Under the pieces are notes generated by a model that was not told the origin of the DNA, made no database searches, and worked only from the letters and a program-made list of their open reading frames with translations. A stretch of 64,000 bases of DNA from Hirschia sp. Lineage in GTDB: Bacteria > Pseudomonadota > Alphaproteobacteria > Caulobacterales > Hyphomonadaceae. Each line of letters opens with the position of its first letter. Position 1 is the stretch's first letter. Position numbers and translations under genes: made by a program. The stretch spans positions 77,672 to 141,671 of the forward strand of contig PAQI01000010.1 of NCBI GenBank assembly GCA_002709235.1. The letters run 5' to 3'. This document shows, in pieces, positions 44,952-53,111 of the stretch.

Positions 44952-46718
44952 ATGGCAGATATCGCAAGCGAACTTTCCACTGCGGTTGGAAAGGCGTTCG
45001 AGCAATTCGGTCTTGATCCGAAACTGGGGCAGGTGCGACGGGCCGACCGTCCTGACCTGGCTGATTTCCAGTGCAATGGGGCTATGGCGGCTGCCAAGGC
45101 CGTCAAACGCAATCCGCGTGAGTTGGCGGGTGAAATCGCGCCACTGATAGAGGCGATTGACGGCGTGGATGAGGTCTCGATTGCCGGGCCGGGTTTCCTG
45201 AACATCAAGATGACGGGCGATGCGCTGGCGAAACAGGCTATTGCTGTCATGGCTGATGCAAAAGCTGGTGGCGGTTCTGTGGACACCCCGCGACGTGTGA
45301 TGATGGACTTTGGTGGCTGGAATGTCGCCAAGCCCATGCATATCGGGCATTTGCGTTCAACGATCATCGGCGACAGCCTGCAACGCCTTTTCCGGTTTCT
45401 CGGCGACGAGGTGACGTCTGATGTCCATCTTGGTGACTGGGGCCTGCAAATGGGGCTGTTGATCACTGAAGTGCAGTTCGAGCAGCCGGAACTGCCATAT
45501 TTCGATGAATCGTTCACAGGCCCTTATCCGACTGAGTCACCGGTATCCATGGCGGATCTGGAGCGACTATATCCGCAAGCTTCTGCCAAATCGAAAGAAG
45601 ATGAAGCCCGGCGGGAAGCAGCACGCACAGCGACGGCCCAATTGCAGGCCGGTCGGCCAGGCTATATGGCGCTGTGGAAGCATTTTTGCGCGGTGACGCA
45701 GGTCGGGCTGGAGCGCGAATGTGGTGATCTGGGCGTGCGGTTTGACCTGTGGAAAGGTGAAAGCGATGCGGAAAAGCTGATCCCGGAAATGGTCGAAGAC
45801 CTCAAGGGGCGGGACATCGCCATTCTGGATGACGGTGCCTGGATCATTCCGGTTGTGCGTGAAGACGACAAGAAAGAGATGCCGCCCTTCATGTTGGTCA
45901 ACAGCCAGGGCGCATCGGGCTATCACGCGACTGATCTGGGCACGATCCTTGACCGCAAGCGCGAAAATGACCCAGAGCTGACCCTTTATATCGTGGACCA
46001 GCGCCAGGCGCTGCATTTCGAGCAGGTATTTCGTGCCGCCGACAAGGCTGGTTACATGCCTGAAGACACGCTTGAGCACATTGGCTTCGGCACGATGAAT
46101 GGCAAGGATGGCAAACCATTCAAGACGCGGGAGGGCGGTGTCCTCAAGCTGCATGATTTCATCCAGCAGGCCAAGGACAAGGCGCGTGAGCGTCTGGAAG
46201 AGGCCGGGATTGGCGAAGACTGGTCGGATGAGGAACGCGCGGACATCATCGACAAGGTCGCACTGGCTGCGATCAAATTTGCCGACCTTTCCAATGTGCG
46301 TACCAAGAATTACGTCTTCGATATTGACCAGTTCATGCGCTTTGAAGGCAAGACGGGTCCCTATCTGCTCTATGCGGTTGTACGTGTGAAATCACTGATG
46401 CGCCGTGCGGCAGAGCAGGGTGTTGAACCTGGCACGATCAAGATCGAAGCTGCCGAAGAACGCGCGCTTGCCTTGCAGCTGGACGCTTTTGAGAGCGCGC
46501 TCAAGCTGGCTTATGACAATCGCACGCCCCACGGTATCTGTGAGCATGCGCATGCGCTTGCGACCGCTTTTTCAGCATTCTGGTCGAACTGTCCCATCCT
46601 CAAGGATGGGGTTGAGCCGGAACAGCGCGCTAGCCGTCTGGCGCTTGCGCAGGCGACGCTCAAACAGCTTGAAGTGGCGTTGAATCTGATCGGGATCGAT
46701 ACGCCTGAACGCATGTAG
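44952..46718 (+). CDS. argS: Arginyl-tRNA synthetase
   Basis: Charges tRNA-Arg. The 588-residue class I synthetase has the N-terminal Add-1 domain (ELSTAVGKAFEQFGL), GPGFLNIKM, the HIGH motif in AKPMHIGHLRST (MHIGH), and the KMSKS-equivalent loop in FKTREGGVLKLHDF. The C-terminal DALR anticodon-binding domain ends the protein (LALQLDAFESALKLAYDNRTPHGICEHAHALATAFS region). Length and motif order are normal. Confidence 0.97.
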   Translation: MADIASELSTAVGKAFEQFGLDPKLGQVRRADRPDLADFQCNGAMAAAKAVKRNPRELAGEIAPLIEAIDGVDEVSIAGPGFLNIKMTGDALAKQAIAVMADAKAGGGSVDTPRRVMMDFGGWNVAKPMHIGHLRSTIIGDSLQRLFRFLGDEVTSDVHLGDWGLQMGLLITEVQFEQPELPYFDESFTGPYPTESPVSMADLERLYPQASAKSKEDEARREAARTATAQLQAGRPGYMALWKHFCAVTQVGLERECGDLGVRFDLWKGESDAEKLIPEMVEDLKGRDIAILDDGAWIIPVVREDDKKEMPPFMLVNSQGASGYHATDLGTILDRKRENDPELTLYIVDQRQALHFEQVFRAADKAGYMPEDTLEHIGFGTMNGKDGKPFKTREGGVLKLHDFIQQAKDKARERLEEAGIGEDWSDEERADIIDKVALAAIKFADLSNVRTKNYVFDIDQFMRFEGKTGPYLLYAVVRVKSLMRRAAEQGVEPGTIKIEAAEERALALQLDAFESALKLAYDNRTPHGICEHAHALATAFSAFWSNCPILKDGVEPEQRASRLALAQATLKQLEVALNLIGIDTPERM

Positions 46719-46766
46719 AAAAGAGCGTTCCCAACCGGGTTCATCTTGCATCACAAACGGACTGCT

Positions 46767-47762
46767 TCAGGCGGCTTTCCTGGTGGCAGCTTGTGCGGCC
46801 GCGACTGTGTTGACAGGTGAAGTCTTCAAGGCTCGCTGCGCCTGTTGAGAGACAAATTGCAGGAAGAGTTCAAGCTTGCGGGTATGCCAGGTCCCGAAGC
46901 TCATCACCCGCGGCTCAGCGCCAGCAACGCCAAAATAGATCAGTGCGCCATGTTCGCTCTTTGTCGGAAGGGCGTAGCCATGTTTTGCAAATATGGCGCG
47001 CAAGGAATTCCAGCGAATGACCGTGGCGGCTTCGACATCATTGGCGTTGACTTCATCACGTGCGCCCGGCTCGACAATCACGGTCCGCCGGATAAAGCCG
47101 GATTTCAGCAATTCTTCGAGATCATTTTTCGATGACTCATCAATGCCGGGCACAAAAAAGATCAGCCTTGCCTTGTCAGTGAGTTCTCCAGCACCTGCGG
47201 CCCAGTCTCTTGCCGAGATGGGAGTCCGACCTGCGCCATCACCATAAGTTGGAGCGCCAAAGGTAATCAACGGGCCTGTGGTTTTTTCAAAAGCGCGTCT
47301 TAGCTGAGGTTCCATGGATAAAGGGCGCGGTGGACCGAAATAGACGGGGCCATTTGACAGCATCTTGCCGAACGGGGTTGCAGGCAAAGCGTTGGACGAT
47401 AGCAGGTCGCGTGCAGAAAAGGGGCGGACAAGGACGCCGTACGGGCTGGTGCGACTACCTTTCATGACACGGACAAAAACACGATGGGCTTCAAGGTCGC
47501 GCCCATGCTGATCAGCAAATTCCGCTGCCTGAAAGCACCATGACGCGAGAAGCGCACCCAAAATTGCAATGCCAATCAGAGTCGCTGTCAGTGTTAATCC
47601 AAATTCCCCACGGGTGATCGACAGATAGATGATCGCAAAAATACTTGCTGCCACCACAAGCAGAGCAGAATGGATCAGAAGAAATTCGCTTAGCTTGGCA
47701 CCGTTTGGCGTGTTGGCGCGCGAAGCGAGTCCCTTCAGGAAGTGAAGTACTCCATCAGGCAT
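46767..47762 (-). CDS. Two-TM membrane protein of unknown function
   Basis: A 331-residue protein with two membrane helices near the N-terminus (about 27-48 and 56-75) and a soluble C-terminal domain of about 250 residues. A domain around FITFGAPTYGDGAGRTP and LIFFVPGIDESSKNDLEELLKSGFIRRTVIVEPGA looks like a Rossmann-type or receiver-like alpha/beta fold, but no family is recognised. Its ATG overlaps the end of the 33-residue lipoprotein gene by eight bases, so they are translationally coupled. The C-terminal tail is Ala-rich. Confidence 0.6.
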   Translation of the reverse strand: MPDGVLHFLKGLASRANTPNGAKLSEFLLIHSALLVVAASIFAIIYLSITRGEFGLTLTATLIGIAILGALLASWCFQAAEFADQHGRDLEAHRVFVRVMKGSRTSPYGVLVRPFSARDLLSSNALPATPFGKMLSNGPVYFGPPRPLSMEPQLRRAFEKTTGPLITFGAPTYGDGAGRTPISARDWAAGAGELTDKARLIFFVPGIDESSKNDLEELLKSGFIRRTVIVEPGARDEVNANDVEAATVIRWNSLRAIFAKHGYALPTKSEHGALIYFGVAGAEPRVMSFGTWHTRKLELFLQFVSQQAQRALKTSPVNTVAAAQAATRKAA

Positions 47763-47856
47763 CAGCCGTCCCCGAATGTCTGGAGCTTCCGCACCCCGCG
47801 GAAACCAAAGTCATGACCGTTAAGCTTAAAATCAACAAGTGGCGGGTGTACTTCAT
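47755..47856 (-). CDS. 33-residue lipoprotein, coupled to the two-TM gene
   Basis: Short frame MKYTRHLLILSLTVMTLVS...: a basic start, a hydrophobic helix and Cys22 in SAGC, then a 12-residue tail (GSSRHSGTADA). AAGGGTG lies eight bases upstream of the ATG. It is in the size range of entericidin-type lipoproteins, but the tail has no entericidin motif. It overlaps the next gene by eight bases. A longer frame upstream to 48063 is not supported. Confidence 0.5.
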   Translation of the reverse strand: MKYTRHLLILSLTVMTLVSAGCGSSRHSGTADA

Positions 47857-48359
47857 CGGTTCACCCTTATCAAGAATGACGCATATTATACCCAATAGCG
47901 CCAACAGGAACACTTCGTTCCACATCACATGTGTGAGCCTGTGGCCGCTCGTCTTCTCTGCCGCGTGATGTGCAAGGATCAGAAAACAGACAAGGCGACT
48001 GAAAAAGCAGCACTGATCTTTTGATTGCCGCAATGCGATTTCTTCGGATTGACGAAAGTCCACTTGGCGTTATCGTCAGACCGGTCGATCCCATGGCGGG
48101 AATCGATGTCTCTCGCGGGAGAGAATGGCTCTATGCCATCGCCGAAGGCGCAACCGCCCCGGAAACGCTCAGGCAAACGGACCGCGAGACGACGATCAAC
48201 ACGCTGGAAAGAGGCGACGGGACATTTCCGTGCAGCCTCGCCGAAGGAGCAAGCTGGCCGCAGGGCGAGTGGAATCTCTCAGGCGCAAGGGACAGCGGGG
48301 GCGCGTAGATGTCGCCAGCGAATAGCTGGTATCCGCGCCATTGAAAGATCGGAGCCGCC
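47857..48359. other. 503-base divergent region containing the glycine riboswitch
   Basis: Separates the minus-strand lipoprotein gene from gcvT. 48109-48298 is the riboswitch; 48299-48359 is the expression platform and gcvT leader. Upstream of 48109 lie the two promoters, which I cannot place exactly. Open frames that cross the riboswitch are not genes. Confidence 0.7.
48109..48298 (+). promoter_or_regulatory. Tandem glycine riboswitch (two aptamers) upstream of gcvT
   Basis: Two copies of the glycine aptamer core. The first (about 48109-48190) has CGCCGAAGGCGCAA and CTCAGGCAAACGGACCGCGAGAC, with P1 formed by TCTCGCGG (48111-48118) and CCGCGAGA (48182-48189). The second (about 48202-48298) has CGCCGAAGGAGCAA and CTCAGGCGCAAGGGACAGCG, with CGCTG pairing to CAGCG. 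Glycine riboswitches in proteobacteria are usually ON switches for gcv operons. Confidence 0.93.
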
Positions 48360-49544
48360 ATGACGAATACCGCTTCCCACGCAACGCTCAAGACCACCCC
48401 CCTTACCGGGTTGCACCAATCGCTTGGTGCGACAATGGTGGATTTCGCCGGTTATTCCATGCCGCTGCAATATCCTGGAGGTATTGTTGGCGAACATATG
48501 CAGGTGCGCGAAAAAGCGGGACTGTTTGATGTCTCGCATATGGGGCCTTGTCTGTTGGGGTTGCCCAAGGCGATGCGTGACAGTCTTGAGGGTGATGAGG
48601 CACATCAGGCCATCTGCGCATTGTTTGAACCGCTGGTGTGCGGTGATCTGGCGGGGCTGAAGCCTGGTGAGATGCGCTACACGCTATTGCTGGCCGATGA
48701 TGGCGGAATTCTCGATGACCTGATGGTGGCGCGGCCTCTGGATGACGACGCACAGGGCTGGCTTTATATCGTGGTGAATGCAGCAACGAAGGATGCGGAC
48801 TTTCAGCGCATTCTCGACAAGTGCCCAGACGCGGAGCTGCGCCGATTGGACGATCAGGCCGCCTTGCTGGCATTACAAGGACCTGCAGCGCGCCGTGTTC
48901 TGTCTCAGATCCTGCCGGAAACCGCTGACATGACCTTCATGACCGTTCAGCGCCTGTTCCTGGATGGAACCCCATGCATAGTGACCTGTAGCGGTTACAC
49001 CGGAGAAGACGGATACGAGATCCTGATCGGCAGCGAACACGCAGAACCTTTCGCAAAACGACTTCTGGAACATGATGGTGTCGCCGCCATCGGGCTTGGG
49101 GCGCGTGACAGCCTACGGCTTGAGGCGGGGCTTTGCCTCTACGGCCATGACATGGACGAGACAAAAACGCCGGTTGAAGCTTCGCTGACCTGGGCAGTTT
49201 CCAAGCAGCGTCGTGAAAAGGCTGATTTTCCCGGTGCCGGAAAGATCCTCCAGCAGATTGCAGATGGTGCATCCATGCGCAGGGTCGGCTTCAGATTGCT
49301 CGATAAGGCTCCAGCGCGTGAAGGTGCGCAGATTGCTACGCGGACTGGCGAGGTGATAGGGATCATAACATCAGGCGGGCATGGCCATTTTGCGGGCTTT
49401 CCAGTCGCAATGGGCTATGTGCCCCGCACCTATGCAGCTGTCGGAACCGAGCTGGATATTCTTGTACGCAACAAACCTCGGGCAGCGGTGGTGACCCGCA
49501 TGCCCTTCGTTCAACAAAATTACTATCGGGGCAAAGAGGGCTGA
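48360..49544 (+). CDS. gcvT: Glycine cleavage system T protein (aminomethyltransferase)
   Basis: Transfers the methylene group from aminomethyl-lipoyl-GcvH to tetrahydrofolate, releasing ammonia. The 394-residue protein shows the GcvT signature LHQSLGATMVDFAGYSMPLQYPGGIVGEHMQVREKAGLFDVSHMG, folate pocket residues in DDGGILDDLMV and YTGEDGYEI, and GLGARDSLRLEAGLCLYGHDM. First gene of the riboswitch-controlled operon; gcvH begins five bases after its stop. Confidence 0.97.
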   Translation: MTNTASHATLKTTPLTGLHQSLGATMVDFAGYSMPLQYPGGIVGEHMQVREKAGLFDVSHMGPCLLGLPKAMRDSLEGDEAHQAICALFEPLVCGDLAGLKPGEMRYTLLLADDGGILDDLMVARPLDDDAQGWLYIVVNAATKDADFQRILDKCPDAELRRLDDQAALLALQGPAARRVLSQILPETADMTFMTVQRLFLDGTPCIVTCSGYTGEDGYEILIGSEHAEPFAKRLLEHDGVAAIGLGARDSLRLEAGLCLYGHDMDETKTPVEASLTWAVSKQRREKADFPGAGKILQQIADGASMRRVGFRLLDKAPAREGAQIATRTGEVIGIITSGGHGHFAGFPVAMGYVPRTYAAVGTELDILVRNKPRAAVVTRMPFVQQNYYRGKEG

Positions 49545-49548
49545 ACCC

Positions 49549-49923
49549 ATGGCAAAAGTCTATACAGAAGAACATGAATGGATCGACGTGGACGGCGATG
49601 TCGCCGTGATCGGTGTTTCGGCATTTGCGGCCGAGCAGCTTGGCGACGACATCGTCGCCGCTGAAGACCTGCTGGAAGTTGGCGACAGCGTAGATCAGAA
49701 CGATATCCTGTTTGTCTTCGAGAAGGCCAAGGCGGCTGTCGAGGTATATGCGCCTGTATCCGGTGAAGTGGTCGAGGTGAACCCGTTTCTCAGCGGGGAT
49801 GCCACGGAGTTTCATGACAAGCTGGTGGGGCTGGAATGGCTCTACAAGATCAGGATGTCCGATCCGTCCCAGCTGGAATCCATGATGGATGAAACCGCTT
49901 ATGCTGACTTTGCCAAAGAGTGA
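49549..49923 (+). CDS. gcvH: Glycine cleavage system H protein
   Basis: The 124-residue lipoyl carrier that shuttles the aminomethyl group between P, T and L proteins. The lipoyl-binding lysine is Lys61 in FVFEKAKAAVEVYAPVSGEVVEVNP. The YTEEHEWIDVDGDVAVIGVSAFA opening is typical. A 60-base gap separates it from gcvPA, with AGGACG before the ATG there. Confidence 0.97.
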   Translation: MAKVYTEEHEWIDVDGDVAVIGVSAFAAEQLGDDIVAAEDLLEVGDSVDQNDILFVFEKAKAAVEVYAPVSGEVVEVNPFLSGDATEFHDKLVGLEWLYKIRMSDPSQLESMMDETAYADFAKE

Positions 49924-49983
49924 TGGTCGCTCTGGAAGCTTTCCGGGAAACTGACAACAACAACTCCTAGCCAGGACGAATAA

Positions 49984-51333
49984 ATGCGTTACCTGCCTTT
50001 GTCTGCCGCTGATCGTGCGGCCATGCTGGATGTTATCGGCGCGCAATCGGTAGATGAATTCTACCATGATGTGCCCGAGGCTGCTCGCCTTGGCGGCAAG
50101 ATTGACGGCTTGCCTGATCATCAGGGAGAACTCGCGGTTGAACGGCACATGGCCGCGCTCGCGGGAAAGAACCGCACGGCCAGCGAGGGGCCATTCTTTG
50201 TCGGCTGCGGTGCCTACAAGCACCATGTTCCCGCGAGTGTGGATCACATTATCCAGCGTTCAGAATTCCTGACGACATACACGCCTTACCAGCCGGAAAT
50301 CGCGCAGGGCACGTTGCAAACCGTATTCGAGTTCCAGTCGCAGGTGGCGGAACTGACCGGCATGGAAGTGGCCAATGCCTCCATGTATGACGGCTCCACC
50401 GCCGCCGCAGAGGCCGCGCTGATGGCGTGTCGTGTGACCAAGCGCAAGAAGGTTATCGTCTCTGGTGGTGTGCATCCCCATTATGCGGAGACGATCAGCA
50501 CGGCCTGCGAGACGCAGGGCATTGAAGTGATCGTATTACCCGCTGCATTTGACGATGAAGCTGCCTTGAGCACCTATGCTGCCGATGATGTGGCGTGTCT
50601 GATGGGGCAATCGCCCAATGTGTTCGGCACGGTCACCGACATGACGGCCATCGCCGATGCAGCACATGCGCACAAGGCGCTGTTCGTGTCCGTGTTCACC
50701 GAAGTTGTGTCGCTCGGCCTGGTCAAGACGCCGGGTGAGATGGGTGCGGATATCGCGGTGGGCGAGGGACAGTCCATCGGCAATCCGCTAGGTTTTGGCG
50801 GGCCCTATGTCGGCTTGTTTGCCTGTTCGCAAAAGCTCATCCGTCAGATGCCGGGCCGGGTCTGCGGGCAAACTGTGGACGCCGATGGAAAGCGCGGCTT
50901 TGTGCTGACGCTGTCGACCCGCGAACAGCATATCCGCCGCGACAAGGCGACCTCGAATATCTGCACCAATGCGGGGCTGTGTTCGCTCGCCTTCACCGCA
51001 CATATGACGCTGCTCGGTGGGACAGGGCTGGAACAGCTCGCTATGCTCAACCATGAAGCCGCTTGCGATCTTGCCGATGCACTGGAAGCTGTGCCGGGTG
51101 TGACGCTGAAGACGGACCGCTTCTTCAATGAGTTTGCGTTTGAAACGCCGATGGAAGCAGGGGCCTTGCTCGAAGCGCTGGACACAAAAGGCGTGGTCGG
51201 CGGCGTGCGCGCTTCTCGGGTATATCCGGGCGTGGCGGAGCTAGAGAATGTGGTGATCTGCGCGGCGACGGAATGCAACACTGCTGAGGGGATTGCGGCT
51301 TATGCGAAGGCCTTGGGGGAGGTGCTGTCATGA
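49984..51333 (+). CDS. gcvPA: Glycine dehydrogenase (decarboxylating) subunit 1
   Basis: N-terminal half-subunit of the split P protein, which decarboxylates glycine with PLP. The 449-residue protein contains [53 protein letters not shown] and [14 protein letters not shown]-type text. It lacks the PLP lysine, which is on GcvPB. Split gcvPA/gcvPB is common in alphaproteobacteria and Gram-positives. Confidence 0.97.
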   Translation: MRYLPLSAADRAAMLDVIGAQSVDEFYHDVPEAARLGGKIDGLPDHQGELAVERHMAALAGKNRTASEGPFFVGCGAYKHHVPASVDHIIQRSEFLTTYTPYQPEIAQGTLQTVFEFQSQVAELTGMEVANASMYDGSTAAAEAALMACRVTKRKKVIVSGGVHPHYAETISTACETQGIEVIVLPAAFDDEAALSTYAADDVACLMGQSPNVFGTVTDMTAIADAAHAHKALFVSVFTEVVSLGLVKTPGEMGADIAVGEGQSIGNPLGFGGPYVGLFACSQKLIRQMPGRVCGQTVDADGKRGFVLTLSTREQHIRRDKATSNICTNAGLCSLAFTAHMTLLGGTGLEQLAMLNHEAACDLADALEAVPGVTLKTDRFFNEFAFETPMEAGALLEALDTKGVVGGVRASRVYPGVAELENVVICAATECNTAEGIAAYAKALGEVLS

Positions 51334-51345
51334 TCGCATTTCTGA

Positions 51346-51436
51346 CCCTCACCCCCGACCCCTCTCCCTTTCAGGGCGAGGGGAGCCTGCGCTTCCATAC
51401 CCCTCTTCCCCGAGGGAGAGGGGCAAGGGGTGAGGG
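51346..51436. repeat. Large palindromic intergenic repeat between gcvPA and gcvPB
   Basis: The left arm 51346-51368 (starts CCCTCACCCC, ends CCCCTCTCCC) and right arm 51414-51436 (GGGAGAGGGG then GGGGTGAGGG) pair over 10 + 10 bases with only a three-base mismatch bubble. An inner stem, GAGGGG with CCCCTC, extends it. This CCCTCACCC-type palindrome resembles REP-like elements dispersed in proteobacterial genomes. Confidence 0.8.
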
Positions 51437-51472
51437 CGCTTTTGCCGTTACCGATAATGCTGGAGCTTTCCA

Positions 51473-52996
51473 ATGACCCAACAAACAACCTCCGGCTCGC
51501 GCGGCCTGCTTCAGCATGAGGGCCTGATCTTCGAATTCGGCTCAAACGACTCCACCGGCGTCGATCTGCCGGAACCCAAGGGCCGCAAATCCCGTCTTGG
51601 CGGCGTGACGCGAGCGGCCAAGCCTGCGCTGCCGGGCCTTTCTGAACCTGAAGCCATGCGCCATTATGTGCGGCTGAGCCAGAAGAACTACGCCATTGAT
51701 CTGGGCCTGTTCCCGCTCGGCTCGTGCACGATGAAGCACAATCCGCGGCTGAATGAGAAAGTCGCGCGCATGCCCGGCTTTTCTGATATTCACCCACTGC
51801 AACCCATGTACACCGTGCAGGGCGCGCTGGAGATGATCGAGCAGCTCGCCACATGGCTCAAGACGCTGACCAACATGCCAGCCGTCGCGATGAGCCCCAA
51901 GGCGGGCGCGCATGGCGAATGGTGCGGCATGGCGGCGATCCGCGCGGCTCTCTATGCGCGCGGCGAAGGCGAAACACGCAAGCGTGTTCTCGTGCCTGCA
52001 TCTGCTCATGGCACCAACCCGGCGACGGCTGTGCAATGCGGATTCAAGGTCCAGGAAATCCGCGCGGCGGAAGATGGCCGCGTCTGCATTGATGATCTGA
52101 TGTCCAAGCTGGAAGGCGACACATCTGATGTCGCCGGGATCATGCTCACCAATCCGAACACATGTGGCCTGTTTGAGCGCGACATCAGGAAAATCGCCGA
52201 TGCAATCCATGAGGCGGGCGGCTATTTTTACTGCGATGGTGCGAATTTCAATGCGATTGTCGGCCGGGTGCGTCCGGGCGATCTTGGCGTCGATGCCATG
52301 CATATCAATCTGCACAAGACATTTTCCACACCACATGGCGGCGGTGGCCCGGGGGCCGGACCGACCGTGCTTTCAGACGCGCTCGCGCCTTTCGCGCCAG
52401 TACCGTTCATTCGCCACGATGAGGATGGCTTTCACCTGGTCGAGGATGCAGGAACGGGTGACGCCAAGGATAGCTTTGGCCGCATGTGCGCCTTTCATGG
52501 GCAGATGGGCATGTTCACCCGTGCGCTGACTTATATGCTGTCGCATGGCGCGGATGGATTAAAACAGGTGGCTGAAGACGCTGTGCTCAATGCCAACTAC
52601 GTGCAGGCCAAGCTGAAATCAGTGATGAGCCCGGCCTTTGAAGGTTATTGCATGCACGAAGCGCTGTTCTCTGATGCCTTCCTCAAGGAGAGCGGTCTGG
52701 AGACCATCGATATCGCCAAGGGCCTGATCGACGAGGGTTACCACCCGATGACGGTCTATTTCCCGCTGGTGGTGCATGGTGCCATGCTGATAGAGCCGAC
52801 AGAAACCGAGAGCAAGGCAGAGCTCGACCGGTTCTGCGATGCGCTGGAAGCGGTGGCAAAGGCTGCAAAGGCAGGCGATGAAGCGCTGAAGTCTGCGCCT
52901 TATCTTGCCCCCCTGCGGAGGCTTGATGAGACGCAGGCCGCACGCAAGCCGATATTGCGCTGGACACCGCCAGAACCGGCTGAAGCAGCGGAGTGA
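51473..52996 (+). CDS. gcvPB: Glycine dehydrogenase (decarboxylating) subunit 2
   Basis: C-terminal half-subunit of the P protein, 507 residues. The PLP lysine is Lys282 in INLHKTFSTPHGGGGPGAGP. Other signatures are LGSCTMKHNPRLNE, MSPKAGAHGEWCGM and ASAHGTNPATAVQCGF. The gene ends before a strong bidirectional terminator. The palindromic repeat lies between it and gcvPA in the same operon. Confidence 0.97.
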   Translation: MTQQTTSGSRGLLQHEGLIFEFGSNDSTGVDLPEPKGRKSRLGGVTRAAKPALPGLSEPEAMRHYVRLSQKNYAIDLGLFPLGSCTMKHNPRLNEKVARMPGFSDIHPLQPMYTVQGALEMIEQLATWLKTLTNMPAVAMSPKAGAHGEWCGMAAIRAALYARGEGETRKRVLVPASAHGTNPATAVQCGFKVQEIRAAEDGRVCIDDLMSKLEGDTSDVAGIMLTNPNTCGLFERDIRKIADAIHEAGGYFYCDGANFNAIVGRVRPGDLGVDAMHINLHKTFSTPHGGGGPGAGPTVLSDALAPFAPVPFIRHDEDGFHLVEDAGTGDAKDSFGRMCAFHGQMGMFTRALTYMLSHGADGLKQVAEDAVLNANYVQAKLKSVMSPAFEGYCMHEALFSDAFLKESGLETIDIAKGLIDEGYHPMTVYFPLVVHGAMLIEPTETESKAELDRFCDALEAVAKAAKAGDEALKSAPYLAPLRRLDETQAARKPILRWTPPEPAEAAE

Positions 52997-53060
52997 TCTA
53001 GCTGTTGAAGGACTGATGCTCAGCGCGGCGGAGTTAGTTGGGGGGTGAATCGACAAGACA

Positions 53061-53106
53061 AATCCCCTTTTCCCGAGCGGATCAAGTTCATTGGGAAAAG
53101 GGGATT
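53061..53106. terminator. Bidirectional terminator between gcvPB and the amidohydrolase gene
   Basis: AATCCCCTTTTCCC (53061-53074) and GGGAAAAGGGGATT (53093-53106) form a perfect 14-bp stem with an 18-base loop. The genes on either side converge on it (stops at 52996 and 53112). Short T/A-rich flanks support termination on both strands. Confidence 0.85.
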
Positions 53107-53111
53107 ATTCG

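Noticed and set aside
47857-48063. N-terminal extension of the 33-residue lipoprotein
   Set aside because: The extension would bury a good signal peptide in the middle of a chain; the internal ATG has its own ribosome site.
48021-48363. Plus-strand frames across the gcvT leader
   Set aside because: They run through both glycine aptamers, whose conserved bases explain the sequence; no ribosome site.
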